A stretch of 64,000 nt of DNA from Chitinimonas viridis (lineage in GTDB: Bacteria > Pseudomonadota > Gammaproteobacteria > Burkholderiales > Chitinimonadaceae), in assembly GCF_030409555.1 (NCBI RefSeq), contig NZ_JAUFPU010000009.1, positions 170,190 through 234,189 on the forward strand, given 5' to 3'. Both the position numbers and the translations under genes were made by a program. The notes beneath the pieces are model-generated. The model was not told the origin of the DNA and ran no database searches. It saw only the letters and a list, made by a program, of their open reading frames with translations. Shown here piece by piece: positions 25,255 through 34,664 of this stretch; position 1 is the first letter of the stretch, and each line of letters starts with the position of its first letter.

Positions 25255-27777
25255 TTAGCGCAGGTCGGCTGGGTCACCCAGGCCGAGTACTGCATCCCGT
25301 TCCTCTGACGTAAGCAGGGCATCCAGCCCTAATTTCAGCAATTCACCAGCCTTGGCGACAATATGGGCCCAACTGCAGCGATTGGCATACAGCATGCCAG
25401 CGGTATCCAGGGTGCCGCCTTGATTTAGGAAGCCCAGACCCACGGTATGAGCAGGCCCGGTATCGATACGTCGCATGGCGCCCAGCAGGGGGCCGGGGCG
25501 GGTATGGCCCACGATGATGCGTAATGGGCTGTGATGGGGGAAGGCGCTTGCCAGTTCGGCATCTGCCAGTAGTCCGGCGTTGGCGGCGAGCCCCTGGTGA
25601 CTCCCTAGCCTGGCCGGTTCGTAGACATACACCACGGCATGCGGGATATCGTGCTCGTCCAGGCGGCGCGAGGCGCGCAATGTCTCGGTCAACTGATAGC
25701 TGCCTACTGCCACCAGTATCAGTTTTTCGTCCGCCTCACCTTTGCCGACCAGCCGGAGCCACCCCTGCTCAGTCAACTGGCGTGCCGACTCCGGTGGCAG
25801 GCGGACAGGTACGGCGCGCTTGGGCGCAACCACACACCAGAGTTGGCCCCGGCTGCGATAGCAGGCATCCAGCGTGGCGACCGCGCTGTTCCAGTCGGGC
25901 GGGAACACCAGCCGGGCATGCCTGCTGGCTTCGGCCAACCAGGCTTCCGCCAGGGTTGTGTCCTGGTGTGAGAGTTCGTTCTTGCCATTCTCCCAGGCGT
26001 GGGAAGACAGCAGCAGTGGGACAGACAGCCAACCGGGTGGGCGGCCAGCCTCGGCCTGATTGCGGGCGAAATTGGCTTCCTGTCGCAGTGCGCCCAGCAT
26101 TTTCACAGCAAAGGCCTCGTAGCTGACCGCCAGATTGAGTCCACCCTTGTTGGCCAGGGCGGCGCAGATGACAGCCTCTTCATTGAGTGCGGTGATCACA
26201 CCGCCGGTCAGTGATTCCGGATTGCCTGGCTCGGGGTGGGTGACCCGGTGCTTGAACCGCTCCAGCGTATTGCCCATGCCATTGCTGCGTAGTTCGTCTG
26301 GGTTGGCCACCCGTACCCTGAGTTGCGGATTGGCCTCGGCGATGGCGCAGAAGGTGGCATCAAACGCCGCCATGGGCGATACCAGCGGCGATGCCATATC
26401 GTCCCGCCAGGGCAGGCTGGGGGCATGGTAGTCCGGGTGTCGCTGCGCCATGGCGTGATCGCGCTCGGTAGGCCTGCCTTGCACCGCATGGGTGCGGAAC
26501 CTCCGGCGGGCGTCCTGCCAGGCCGAGGGGTGGACCCAGAGCTGGGCTGCAGCATGGTTGAACCGTTGGCGGCAGCTTGCATCAAGGCTGGGGTTGCCGC
26601 CCAGCGGCAGATTGTGGGCCAGGTTGGTGCCAGCACCGGGGAAGCCAAAGCCCTTGGGGGCATGGGCGATGGCGTAGGGCATACGTACCGGGTACTCGGC
26701 ACGGCCCTGTGCAATCTCGGCCGACTGGGCTGCCAGGCTGGACTCCATATGCAATATGGCCCAGGCAAAGGCTGCCGGGTCGGTGCCATCAATCTCCATG
26801 GGCTCGAAGCCATTCAGGCGCAAGTGCTCGATAAACCACGCCACGCCGCCATCCTGCTCCAGTCCGCTGCGCTGCTCAATGCGGCGGCCATTCAATATCA
26901 TCACGGGGAGGGCCGCTCCGCAGTCTTCTGCCCGCCACCAGCGGGGTATCCAGTCGCTGCCGCGTTGCTCTTCGAAGGCGCCATCGCTGAGGAAGCTGAC
27001 CAGCGTCTCTCCCGGTAGCGGCATGTGCACATACTGAAGCTCGGCAAAGCCTAGGTAGCCACCTTCGATCACGCCCCCCGCAGTATGGGCGTTGACATGG
27101 CTACCCAGTGGCGCCTGAGGCCGTCCGCTGGCATGGAGGGCATAGCTGTAGAAGTCCTGGCAGAGCTGGCTTAGCCCTGCATCATCACAGGGGTAGCGTT
27201 CGGCCTGCTCCGGGTATTGGTTGCCCAGCAGTGTGTTGACAGCTTCGATTGCGGCGACGCAGTGGCCTTGCCCCATGAGCCAGCTACGAGTCTGTCCGGT
27301 CAGGGCGTTGGCCAGCAGATAGCCAACATAGGCCGGCACCATATTGAGTGCACCACCGGTATGCCCCTCTGGTGTCGACTTGAAGTCCGTTGCAGCCGGG
27401 GGGGTGCCATCCAGCCTCACCTGCTTGCAGTAGGTCATGTGGGCGACCAGCCACATGGCCTGGCTACAAAGCCGGTCGGCGGCGTGCAGCAGGGGTGCCA
27501 CCAGGGTGCTGTCGCCACCATGCCAGGGTATGGCGGCTGACTCTATCAGCTGCGCCCAGCGCGCCTGGGTATGCGGGTCGTGGTGGATTACACCATATCC
27601 CTGTGCCCAGGCATGCAGCTCAGGTGGGGGTTGAACGTCTGCCGGGGTGGGTGTGGGTTGGTAGGCGATAGCCGTGCCGGCCTGCAGCTTGCGGTAGGGG
27701 AAGCCTCTGTGGCCGTCCTGCATGGGCAGTCCGGCATCATGGGCGGCGGTATGGAGCAATTGATCAAGATGGTTCAA
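25255..27777 (-). CDS. Divergent phosphoketolase-like thiamine diphosphate enzyme
   Basis: 840-residue protein of the transketolase/phosphoketolase superfamily. Visible correspondences with phosphoketolase are the N-terminal segment with STPEGHTGG then WLMGQGHC, the ThDP site FLSDGAFEEQRGSDW with ILNGRRI, and in the second half GGLNLAVSYEAFAVK and LLLSSHAWENGKNELSHQD, the best conserved phosphoketolase blocks. The canonical GDG is SDG and the GPGHGG block is GQGHC, so it is not a standard enzyme; related proteins are sometimes labelled xylulose 5-phosphate 3-epimerase. Reaction uncertain: phosphate-dependent cleavage or isomerisation of ketose phosphates is the likely area. Start is TTG, fixed by AGGAGG five bases upstream (27783-27788). 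Single gene, no neighbours in the pathway. Confidence 0.75.
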   Translation of the reverse strand: MNHLDQLLHTAAHDAGLPMQDGHRGFPYRKLQAGTAIAYQPTPTPADVQPPPELHAWAQGYGVIHHDPHTQARWAQLIESAAIPWHGGDSTLVAPLLHAADRLCSQAMWLVAHMTYCKQVRLDGTPPAATDFKSTPEGHTGGALNMVPAYVGYLLANALTGQTRSWLMGQGHCVAAIEAVNTLLGNQYPEQAERYPCDDAGLSQLCQDFYSYALHASGRPQAPLGSHVNAHTAGGVIEGGYLGFAELQYVHMPLPGETLVSFLSDGAFEEQRGSDWIPRWWRAEDCGAALPVMILNGRRIEQRSGLEQDGGVAWFIEHLRLNGFEPMEIDGTDPAAFAWAILHMESSLAAQSAEIAQGRAEYPVRMPYAIAHAPKGFGFPGAGTNLAHNLPLGGNPSLDASCRQRFNHAAAQLWVHPSAWQDARRRFRTHAVQGRPTERDHAMAQRHPDYHAPSLPWRDDMASPLVSPMAAFDATFCAIAEANPQLRVRVANPDELRSNGMGNTLERFKHRVTHPEPGNPESLTGGVITALNEEAVICAALANKGGLNLAVSYEAFAVKMLGALRQEANFARNQAEAGRPPGWLSVPLLLSSHAWENGKNELSHQDTTLAEAWLAEASRHARLVFPPDWNSAVATLDACYRSRGQLWCVVAPKRAVPVRLPPESARQLTEQGWLRLVGKGEADEKLILVAVGSYQLTETLRASRRLDEHDIPHAVVYVYEPARLGSHQGLAANAGLLADAELASAFPHHSPLRIIVGHTRPGPLLGAMRRIDTGPAHTVGLGFLNQGGTLDTAGMLYANRCSWAHIVAKAGELLKLGLDALLTSEERDAVLGLGDPADLR

Positions 27778-28130
27778 GGCTTCCTCCTGTGGGTCTAACG
27801 CCTGTCATGAACGTCAATCTTTGAAAGCTGAAATCAATTCCCGCAAGCAGCTCAACTTGATGACGAGTGCCAGCAAGGCTCACTCGCAGTGGCGAGGGAG
27901 GACCCAAACTGAGGGGAGCCTGCTGGTTCAGGCTTACCCGGCGCTTGTGCTAAGTAGCACCTTACCCCCCGCAGCAAGGTTGGACGTTGATGCGGATCAA
28001 GCTCGCATTGGTGGCCAAGGTTTACTGCACTTTAGTGCCTGTTCAAGGCCTTTTCCTGTGCCAGATCGGCGGAGAGGCGAAAGATCGGATACAGGCTCTT
28101 TTGTCATACTGGCGCCCCATCAAAAGAAAA
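27778..28130. other. Intergenic region upstream of the phosphoketolase-like gene
   Basis: About 350 bases between two leftward genes. It should contain the promoter of the phosphoketolase-like gene on the minus strand, but I cannot point to convincing -35/-10 boxes. A frame of 111 codons on the plus strand (27821-28156) runs into the S9 peptidase terminator and has no recognisable features, so I do not call it. Confidence 0.5.
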
Positions 28131-28154
28131 CAGGGGAGGCTATGCCTCCCCTGT
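28116..28154 (-). terminator. Terminator of the S9 peptidase gene
   Basis: An 11-base perfect stem (28130-28140 with 28144-28154, sequence ACAGGGGAGGC) with a three-base loop. On the minus strand it is followed by TTTTCTTTT, the form of a rho-independent terminator. It lies 20 bases after the peptidase stop codon. Confidence 0.9.
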
Positions 28155-28174
28155 GATGCTGTACTGCAAACCGT

Positions 28175-30115
28175 TTATTTGGCCGGCTTCAGGTAGCGCT
28201 CAAAGAACTTCAGTGTATGGCCTATGCTGGCCACTTGGTTCTCGCGCTTCTGTGCGCCGTGGCCTTCGTCGGCAAACAGGATCAGATCCGAGGGCACACC
28301 TTTCTTCTGGGCGGCCTCATACATCTGCACTGCCTCGCCTACCGGTACGCGGGGGTCGCTGGCTCCCTGGATGATGAGCAAAGGATCCTTCAGCTTGTCG
28401 ATATGGGTGATGGGCGAGAGCTTGATCAAGGCCTCGCGGTCAGCGACCGGGTCACCATACTCGGCTACGCGCAGGGCGCGGCGGTAGGGGGCGGTGTTTT
28501 CCAGGAAGGTCAGCAGGTTGGAGATGCCAACGGTGGAGACGCCCGCATCGTAGCTGCCGGAAAACATGGTCATGGCGGCCATGCTGGAGTAGCCCCCATA
28601 GCTGCCACCCATCACGCCTATCTTGGGTGCAATGCCGTTCTTGCTCCAGGCCTTCTTCATATAAATGGCGGCATCTTCGATATCGGTGACCACCTTGAGG
28701 CGCTTGGCACCATTGTCCATGTTCAGCCAAGTCTTGCCATAGCCGTCAGAGCCACGGACATTGGGCTCGACATAGATGAAGCCGGCGTCGACGAACAGTT
28801 GAGCATAGGGCGAGAAGCCAGCATCTGACTGGGCTTCCGGCCCGCCATGGAAGTGTACGACGACAGGGCAGGGCGCGGGGTTGCATTGAGCCGGGCGGCG
28901 TACAAACATGGGGATCTGGGCACCATCACGCGTCGGATAGGTTTCCAGTGTGGCGACCGCGAACTTGCTGGTGTCGGTCTCCGGTGATGACGGCAGCACC
29001 CACTGGGTCAGCTTGCCGCTGTTCCAGTCCAATACATAGCTGGTGCGGGGGGCCGTGGCCGTCTCCACGCTGACAATGATCTTGCTGCCATCGCGCGTGC
29101 CACCGCTGACGGTAACGTGATCAGCACCTTGGAACTCGGGGAGCTTGATGGGCTTGAGGGTTTTCGCATCCAGCGCGAAGGTCTTGGTGTACCCACCCTC
29201 GTTGATGGAGTAGAACAGGCGGCTCTTGGGCTTGTCCAGGCCAAAGCCGGCGACATCCCACTTCAGTTCCGGGCTGATGGCCTCGAACTTGCCGGCTACC
29301 CATTTGTACAGGCGGCGGAATTCGCCGAACTTGTTGGTTTGCACCAGCAGTTCACCATCACGCGCACCGTAGCGCACATCGTATTCTTCCTTCTCGGCTT
29401 GGCCGATTATGGGCTTGAGCTTGCCATCCTTGGGATTCCATTCCCATACCTCGGTCGCCACATTGCTGAGCGCCTTGCCTGCCAGCAACGTGCCATCGGG
29501 CTTGTGATCGATGATGCTCCAGTAGCCCTTCTCGCCAAACAGGCGTTCCTTCTTCTTGCCCTGCAGATCGTAGCGGTAGACGGTGTAGCTGTCGCGGCTC
29601 TCGTCATTGCTGCGGAAGTAGATGTAACGACCATCATCGCTGATGAATTCAAAGAAGGTTTGCACGCCAGGAATGTGCTGAATGACCTGCAGTTCGCCGC
29701 CACGGGCGGGTTGCAGATAGAGCCCCGGATTCTCCTCGCCCTTGCGGTCGCGGCTCAGGACCAGCCATTTGCCGTCTGGGGTGATGTCGGCAATGCTGGT
29801 GGCATCCTCGCCACCGGTCATCTGCACCGGAAAGGCCTGCGGGCCATCTATCCGCCAGACCTGTGCGACACCGGTGACCCGCCAGCCGAAGTACAGCGAT
29901 TTGGCATCGGGTGACAGCAGGCCTGCACCGGGTGCGCGCAGATCCAGCACGCCCTGAACCTTGCGGCTCAGGTCTGAATCCAGTGGTTTGGCGCGGAATT
30001 TCTCCAGCGTATCGGCGCTGACGCTATCTGCACCCAGACCCTTGTAGGTGGTGTTCTCAGCGGCCTGGGCGGCAAAGCCGGCTGCTATCAGCGCGGCGAG
30101 TAATGCATGTTTCAT
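28175..30115 (-). CDS. S9-family peptidase (prolyl oligopeptidase/DPP-like), exported
   Basis: Serine peptidase of 646 residues, probably periplasmic or secreted, cleaving short peptides with a preference to be determined. A signal peptide (MKHALLAALIAAGFAAQAA) supports ATG 30115; the frame extends to a TTG at 30157 but that would bury the signal. An N-terminal beta-propeller (WD40-like repeats, about 40-380) precedes the alpha/beta hydrolase domain with nucleophile GGSYGGYSS (about residue 505), the acid in GASDPRVPVGEA and the His in DEGHGAQKREN. Single gene with its own terminator. Such peptidases are common in protein-degrading environmental bacteria. Confidence 0.92.
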   Translation of the reverse strand: MKHALLAALIAAGFAAQAAENTTYKGLGADSVSADTLEKFRAKPLDSDLSRKVQGVLDLRAPGAGLLSPDAKSLYFGWRVTGVAQVWRIDGPQAFPVQMTGGEDATSIADITPDGKWLVLSRDRKGEENPGLYLQPARGGELQVIQHIPGVQTFFEFISDDGRYIYFRSNDESRDSYTVYRYDLQGKKKERLFGEKGYWSIIDHKPDGTLLAGKALSNVATEVWEWNPKDGKLKPIIGQAEKEEYDVRYGARDGELLVQTNKFGEFRRLYKWVAGKFEAISPELKWDVAGFGLDKPKSRLFYSINEGGYTKTFALDAKTLKPIKLPEFQGADHVTVSGGTRDGSKIIVSVETATAPRTSYVLDWNSGKLTQWVLPSSPETDTSKFAVATLETYPTRDGAQIPMFVRRPAQCNPAPCPVVVHFHGGPEAQSDAGFSPYAQLFVDAGFIYVEPNVRGSDGYGKTWLNMDNGAKRLKVVTDIEDAAIYMKKAWSKNGIAPKIGVMGGSYGGYSSMAAMTMFSGSYDAGVSTVGISNLLTFLENTAPYRRALRVAEYGDPVADREALIKLSPITHIDKLKDPLLIIQGASDPRVPVGEAVQMYEAAQKKGVPSDLILFADEGHGAQKRENQVASIGHTLKFFERYLKPAK

Positions 30116-30191
30116 GTGTGAGTTACCTATTGGCTTGAAGTTAAACATGGGTACCAAGCACCCGCTTGCGCAGTTTGAAGGCGCTGTATAG

Positions 30192-30410
30192 TCAGTCCAT
30201 CTTCCAGTCGGCTATCTTCAGTTCATTGCTATCCTTGAACTCGCCAAACAGGATGATCAGCAGGTCTATCATTGCCCAGATGCACAAGCCACCCAAGGTG
30301 AGTAGCTGTATCACGGCGGAAATGGTCCGGCCTGCATAGAAGCGGTGGGCACCGACCCAGCCAAACAGCAGGCACAGGATCAGCGCCAGGGACCGGTTCT
30401 TATCGCTCAT
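30192..30410 (-). CDS. TM2-domain membrane protein
   Basis: Small protein of 72 residues. Two hydrophobic helices (SLALILCLLFGWVGAHRFYAG and ISAVIQLLTLGGLCIWAMID) separated by the charged turn GRT form the TM2 domain, with the conserved G.H.FY.G motif. The tail ends KIADWKMD. Function of TM2 proteins in bacteria is unknown. I chose ATG 30410: GGGGAG lies four to five bases before it; the TTG one codon earlier is too close. Confidence 0.85.
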   Translation of the reverse strand: MSDKNRSLALILCLLFGWVGAHRFYAGRTISAVIQLLTLGGLCIWAMIDLLIILFGEFKDSNELKIADWKMD

Positions 30411-30564
30411 CAATCTCCCCTAAGGTAATGCGTTGCAGTGCGGCGGTATGCTTCCGCCTGTCTTCTGCACATGCTGGCATAGCCGACCCAAAACTGAACG
30501 CGCAGATGCATAGCGTGGCAGGCGAGGGTCAACCATGCACTGCTTGCCGGGCCGGCAATAGCGG

Positions 30565-31788
30565 TTATTCGTAGCGCAAAGCCTCGATAGGATCAAGGTT
30601 GGCGGCCTTGGAGGCAGGCATGATACCGAACACCACGCCCACCACGGCACAGAAGGCTGCCGCCCCCAGGCTTGCCCACAGCGGCACGGATGCCGGTGGG
30701 AAGTTGGGTATCAATGCTGCCACGCCATGCCCTAGGCCGTAGCCGATGGCGATACCTATCAGGCCACCGATCAGGCTGAGCAAACCGGCTTCGATCAGAA
30801 ACTGCACTAGAATGTCGCGTCGGGTTGCCCCCAAGGCTTTCAGGATGCCGATCTCGCGCGTCCGCTCCGTCACCGATACCAGCATCACCGTCATGATGCC
30901 TATACCGCCCACCAACAGGGAGATACCGACGATACCGCCCAGCACCAGGGTGCCCATGCTGGTGATCTTTTCAAAGGTCTTGGCAATCTGATCCGGCGAC
31001 TGGATCTCGAAGTCATCTTCCTCATCAAACTTCAGGTTGTGGTTGATACGCAGGGCGCGCGTCACACGGGCCTTGACCGCTTCAACCTCGTCGAGTTGGG
31101 AGATCGTGAAATTGATCTCGAAATCCACCTTGGCCTTGTTGCCTGTCAATGCCCTGGCCGTCTCAAAAGGAATCAGGGCGTAGTTGTCCTGGTTGAAACC
31201 AAAGACCTCACCACGGGATTCCATGACGCCCACCACCTTGAACCATTCACGGCCCAGCTGGATGTAACTACCGACTGGATTGTCCGGCAGCTTGAGATCC
31301 TCGCGCACCTTGTCGCCGATGACGACGACCCGGCGACGGGTGTCATTGTCAGCTGGCACCAGAAAACGACCCAGACGGGTAAAGCGCCGTTCTATCATCT
31401 GGTATTCGGCGGTAATGCCCAGTACGAATGGCGTGGCCGTCTCGGCACGATGGCTGGCGGTACCCAGCGGTGCTGCCATGATGGGAGCCACATGTCCTAC
31501 GCCTTCCACCCGGTAGCGCAACAGATCCAGGTCGGAATCCTTCAGGTATCGATAGTCACCGCTCAGCCGGTTTTCCCGGGTGTTGAGGGCTTCCACCTTG
31601 AGCGAACCGCCGCCCAGATCGGCAAACTGGGCCGAGATCGACTGGGCAAAGCCCTGCATCAAGGCCACTACGGCGACCACAGCGGCGGTGCCGATCAGGA
31701 TACCCAGGGTAGTGAGAAAGCTGCGCAAGCGATTGGCCAGGATATTGGCCATGGCGGCACGCAGTGATTCAATCATGACGATGATCAT
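30565..31788 (-). CDS. MacB-type ABC permease (split from its ATPase)
   Basis: Inner-membrane permease of 407 residues, type VII ABC transporter. N-terminal helix at about 24-46, a MacB periplasmic core domain (about 55-240) and three C-terminal helices (about 283-305, 330-358, 370-395). Markers are [36 protein letters not shown] and [17 protein letters not shown], the latter nearly invariant in MacB permeases. In E. coli MacB the ATPase is fused; here it is a separate gene whose stop overlaps this start by four bases. Export of macrolide-like compounds, peptides or siderophores is possible; cargo unknown. Confidence 0.93.
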   Translation of the reverse strand: MIIVMIESLRAAMANILANRLRSFLTTLGILIGTAAVVAVVALMQGFAQSISAQFADLGGGSLKVEALNTRENRLSGDYRYLKDSDLDLLRYRVEGVGHVAPIMAAPLGTASHRAETATPFVLGITAEYQMIERRFTRLGRFLVPADNDTRRRVVVIGDKVREDLKLPDNPVGSYIQLGREWFKVVGVMESRGEVFGFNQDNYALIPFETARALTGNKAKVDFEINFTISQLDEVEAVKARVTRALRINHNLKFDEEDDFEIQSPDQIAKTFEKITSMGTLVLGGIVGISLLVGGIGIMTVMLVSVTERTREIGILKALGATRRDILVQFLIEAGLLSLIGGLIGIAIGYGLGHGVAALIPNFPPASVPLWASLGAAAFCAVVGVVFGIMPASKAANLDPIEALRYE

Positions 31789-32498
31789 GCGGCCACCTCG
31801 CTGACAGTGGCTTGGGCTGCGCTGTCAAAAACGATACGCCCGTCATTGACGCGTACGGTGCGCTGACAATGGGCGGCAATATCAGGTTCGTGCGTGACCA
31901 GCACCACGGTCTGGCCATCCTGGTGGAGGGCATCGAACAGGGCCATGATTTCCTCGCTGGTACGGGAGTCCAGGTTACCGGTCGGTTCGTCGGCCAGCAG
32001 CAAGGACGGATTGCCTACCAGCGCCCGGGCCACAGCCACGCGTTGGCGCTGCCCCCCTGACAGCTGGTTAGGCCGGTGTTGCAGCTTGTCACCCAGGCCA
32101 ACCCGGCGCAAAGACTCTGCCGCCTGCCGTTCACGCTCCTTGAGTGGTATGCCCCTATACACCAGCGGCTGTGCGACATTGCCCAGCACCGTCATGCGCG
32201 GCAGCAGGTGAAAGCTCTGGAACACAAAGCCGATTTCCTGGTTGCGTATGGCTGCCAGTTCATCATCGCGCAGGGTGCCGATATCGCGATTGTTCAGCGT
32301 GTAGCGCCCAGTGGTTGGGGTATCCAAGCAGCCCAGCAGATTCATCAGGGTGGATTTGCCCGAACCGGATGGTCCGACCAGTGCCACGTATTCGTTACGC
32401 TGTATCTGCAGGTCCACCCCGCGCAGGGCCTCAAACTCGGTGTCGCCCATACGGTAGCGCTTGACGATGCCCGACAGCTCTATCAAGGCCCGACTCAT
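31785..32498 (-). CDS. MacB-type ABC transporter ATPase
   Basis: ATP-binding subunit of 237 residues. Walker [16 protein letters not shown] (about 38-52), Q-loop [13 protein letters not shown], signature [15 protein letters not shown], Walker [13 protein letters not shown] and H-loop VTHEPD are all present. The sequence fits MacB-N/LolD more closely than other ABC groups. It lies between adaptor and permease genes, overlapping each by four bases, so the three form one translationally coupled exporter operon. Confidence 0.94.
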   Translation of the reverse strand: MSRALIELSGIVKRYRMGDTEFEALRGVDLQIQRNEYVALVGPSGSGKSTLMNLLGCLDTPTTGRYTLNNRDIGTLRDDELAAIRNQEIGFVFQSFHLLPRMTVLGNVAQPLVYRGIPLKERERQAAESLRRVGLGDKLQHRPNQLSGGQRQRVAVARALVGNPSLLLADEPTGNLDSRTSEEIMALFDALHQDGQTVVLVTHEPDIAAHCQRTVRVNDGRIVFDSAAQATVSEVAA

Positions 32499-33706
32499 TC
32501 GGCTTCATCCTTGTTCTTGCTCTTCTTATCGGCCTTCTTTTCATTGGCCTTGAGCGGGTCGCCATTCTTCAGTTCATTCAGGGTCTTGCCTGGGCCTGTC
32601 ACTACACTGTCACCCACCTTCAAACCCTTGGTGATTTCCTGCCAGCGGTCATCGGACGTACCCAGTTCGATTTCCACCCGCTTGGCCTTGCCATCCTGCG
32701 CCAGTACGAGGAAGCGCTGGGTGGTCTTGGCATTTTCCTTTTCTTCGGTGATGACGGCCTCGACCGGCACAGCCAGGCGCTTGCTGCCATCACTCAGAAA
32801 TATCTCAGCCCGTGCGCTCATGCCCGAGCGTAGCTTGAGGCTGGTGTCCGGCTTCAGGCTGACGGTGACCTTGTAGGCTCGGCTTTGGCCTTCGGTGGTG
32901 CTGGCCAATGCGACTTTCTCCACCAGGCCCTTCAAGGCGGTCTCGGGATACGCTGCCGGGTAGATGTCAACGGCCTGGCCAACATTGACCTTGGCGATAT
33001 CACCCTCATCCACCTTGATTTCCGCCTGGATGGCCGAGGTATCGGCAATAGTCAGCAACTGGGCGCCGGCTTGGCTTGAAATGGAAGGAATCGCAGTCTC
33101 GCCGACCTTGATAGGCAGATTGACAACGCGGCCAGCCATCGGGGCACGGATTTCGGTCTTGCCCAGTTGCTCGCGCGCCTCCTTCAGCACGGCATCGGCG
33201 CGGCGCAAGGCCTCCTTGCTGGATTTCAATTCCACTTCGGCCAACTGCAACTGGTTCTTGTCCTGGTCGAATTTGGAATGGTCAACCATGCGGGCTTCAA
33301 ACAGCTTGCGGGTACGCTCGAACTGGATACGGCGCAGTTCCAGCGCGGTGCGCTGCTGTTCTATGCTCAAGCTACTCTGGCGCAGCCCGGCCTCTTCGCG
33401 TTCTATGGCGTTGCGATAGCTTTCCGGGTCCAGCCTCAGCAGCAATTGCCCAGCCTTTACATCGTCACCTTCCGCCACCAGGATTTCCTGCACGCGCGCC
33501 GTGACTTCGGAACGGAGGTCGACCTCGGTACGATAGGTCAGGCTGCCTGAGGCCAGGATGGTGGGCTTGATCTCTTGCTGTGCTGCAATCGCGATGTCCA
33601 CCGGCTTGCCGTCACCGCCAGATTTGGATTTGACCACCAGGGGAACCGCAATGATGCCGATGACGGCAATCAGGCCCAGCCACTTTTTCTTGAACGGAAG
33701 CTTCAT
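32495..33706 (-). CDS. MacA-like periplasmic adaptor
   Basis: Membrane-fusion protein of 403 residues. An N-terminal anchor ([16 protein letters not shown], about 10-25) is followed by lipoyl halves ([20 protein letters not shown] and [18 protein letters not shown]), an intervening coiled-coil hairpin of about 75 residues (about 105-180), and beta-barrel and membrane-proximal domains. The C-terminus is a Lys-rich tail ([13 protein letters not shown]), unusual for MacA. I prefer ATG 33706 to an upstream TTG at 33733, which has no ribosome site. It couples the ABC pair to an outer-membrane channel encoded elsewhere. Confidence 0.92.
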   Translation of the reverse strand: MKLPFKKKWLGLIAVIGIIAVPLVVKSKSGGDGKPVDIAIAAQQEIKPTILASGSLTYRTEVDLRSEVTARVQEILVAEGDDVKAGQLLLRLDPESYRNAIEREEAGLRQSSLSIEQQRTALELRRIQFERTRKLFEARMVDHSKFDQDKNQLQLAEVELKSSKEALRRADAVLKEAREQLGKTEIRAPMAGRVVNLPIKVGETAIPSISSQAGAQLLTIADTSAIQAEIKVDEGDIAKVNVGQAVDIYPAAYPETALKGLVEKVALASTTEGQSRAYKVTVSLKPDTSLKLRSGMSARAEIFLSDGSKRLAVPVEAVITEEKENAKTTQRFLVLAQDGKAKRVEIELGTSDDRWQEITKGLKVGDSVVTGPGKTLNELKNGDPLKANEKKADKKSKNKDEAE

Positions 33707-33784
33707 GGATGTCTCGGTAATAAATGCGGGCAAAAATGCAAACAGAAGTGGTGCAGGCTTTTGCCTGCACCGCAGGTAGGGGGC

Positions 33785-34462
33785 TTACATCACGGCGACG
33801 ACCACGGCCCAGATGCCATAGATGACCACAGAGGGCAGGGCGGCGACGATGATGGCAGACGTCCAGCTGCTACCTGTCCAGCTGCGCAGTCCGATGGCGG
33901 CGAGGCCCATGGACCAGATGCTCAGCAAGTCCACGCTGGTAGCCAGCGAGTACCAGCGGCTGTCGCTGGGCAAGTCCAGCAGCAAGGGCGACAGATGGGT
34001 CAGGTTCAGCGACTGCAGCGTGGTTTCGGGCGACATGCCGAAAATGCCTACCAGGGCGACAAGACCAGATAACAGTTGCGGCATGGATGACCAGAGCGAG
34101 AATGACAACCAGGCGAGAAAGCGCTCATCCTTGCAACCCAGCACCTTACCGGCCAGCATGTAGTAGACCGCCATGATCAGGTAGACCACCGGTATGCCCA
34201 GCGCAGCGCCAATCAGGCCGCTGAACATCATGATATTGCCGCTCATGTGCTCTTTGGCGGCTTCTATCTCTGCCGGCTTCATGTCCTCATTGGCCGAAAG
34301 GGTTTGCATGATCATCCAGTCGACGTCCACTCGGCTGAAGTAGAAGAAGATGACCAGGCAACTGACCAGGATGAACAGGCCCATGGGAAAGAGGACATCG
34401 GGCTTTTCCTTGAGTCGCTCGAACAGCTTGCCGGGTTCGGTAAAAACGTTGATCAGTTGCAT
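33785..34462 (-). CDS. YIP1-family membrane protein
   Basis: Integral membrane protein of 225 residues with about five helices (about 25-45, 78-105, 120-142, 165-190, 200-222). The opening NVFTEPGKLFERLKEKPD is the conserved start of bacterial YIP1 (PF04893) proteins. Bacterial members have no established role; those next to exporter operons may help assembly or be chance neighbours. It precedes the MacA-like gene by 78 bases on the same strand and may share its promoter. Confidence 0.85.
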   Translation of the reverse strand: MQLINVFTEPGKLFERLKEKPDVLFPMGLFILVSCLVIFFYFSRVDVDWMIMQTLSANEDMKPAEIEAAKEHMSGNIMMFSGLIGAALGIPVVYLIMAVYYMLAGKVLGCKDERFLAWLSFSLWSSMPQLLSGLVALVGIFGMSPETTLQSLNLTHLSPLLLDLPSDSRWYSLATSVDLLSIWSMGLAAIGLRSWTGSSWTSAIIVAALPSVVIYGIWAVVVAVM

Positions 34463-34630
34463 GATGTCCTCTATTGCCTTTGTTATGGGGTGATCCAGGC
34501 CGCGCTATCTGGCAGTGCCGGCAGCAGCATCAGGAACGGGCTGGATGTTAGCGATAGACAGCTATGCCGTGAGATTGAATGCGATGGAACGGCGGAAAAT
34601 GTACACGAATGACGACAGTCCAGGATTGAG

Positions 34631-34655
34631 TGCGCCCTCCGCGTAGGAGGGCGCA
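34631..34655 (-). terminator. Stem-loop after the RND pump gene
   Basis: Perfect ten-base arms TGCGCCCTCC (34631-34640) and GGAGGGCGCA (34646-34655) with a five-base loop, lying nine bases after the pump gene stop on the minus strand. No T run follows, so it is a weaker terminator or a 3'-end stabilising hairpin. Confidence 0.6.
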
Positions 34656-34664
34656 TACGCTCAA

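Noticed and set aside
27821..28156. Frame of 111 codons in the gap before the S9 peptidase
   Set aside because: Runs through the peptidase terminator; no motifs or ribosome site.
30414..30564. Short frame upstream of the TM2 gene
   Set aside because: Overlaps the permease end on another frame and lacks conserved features.
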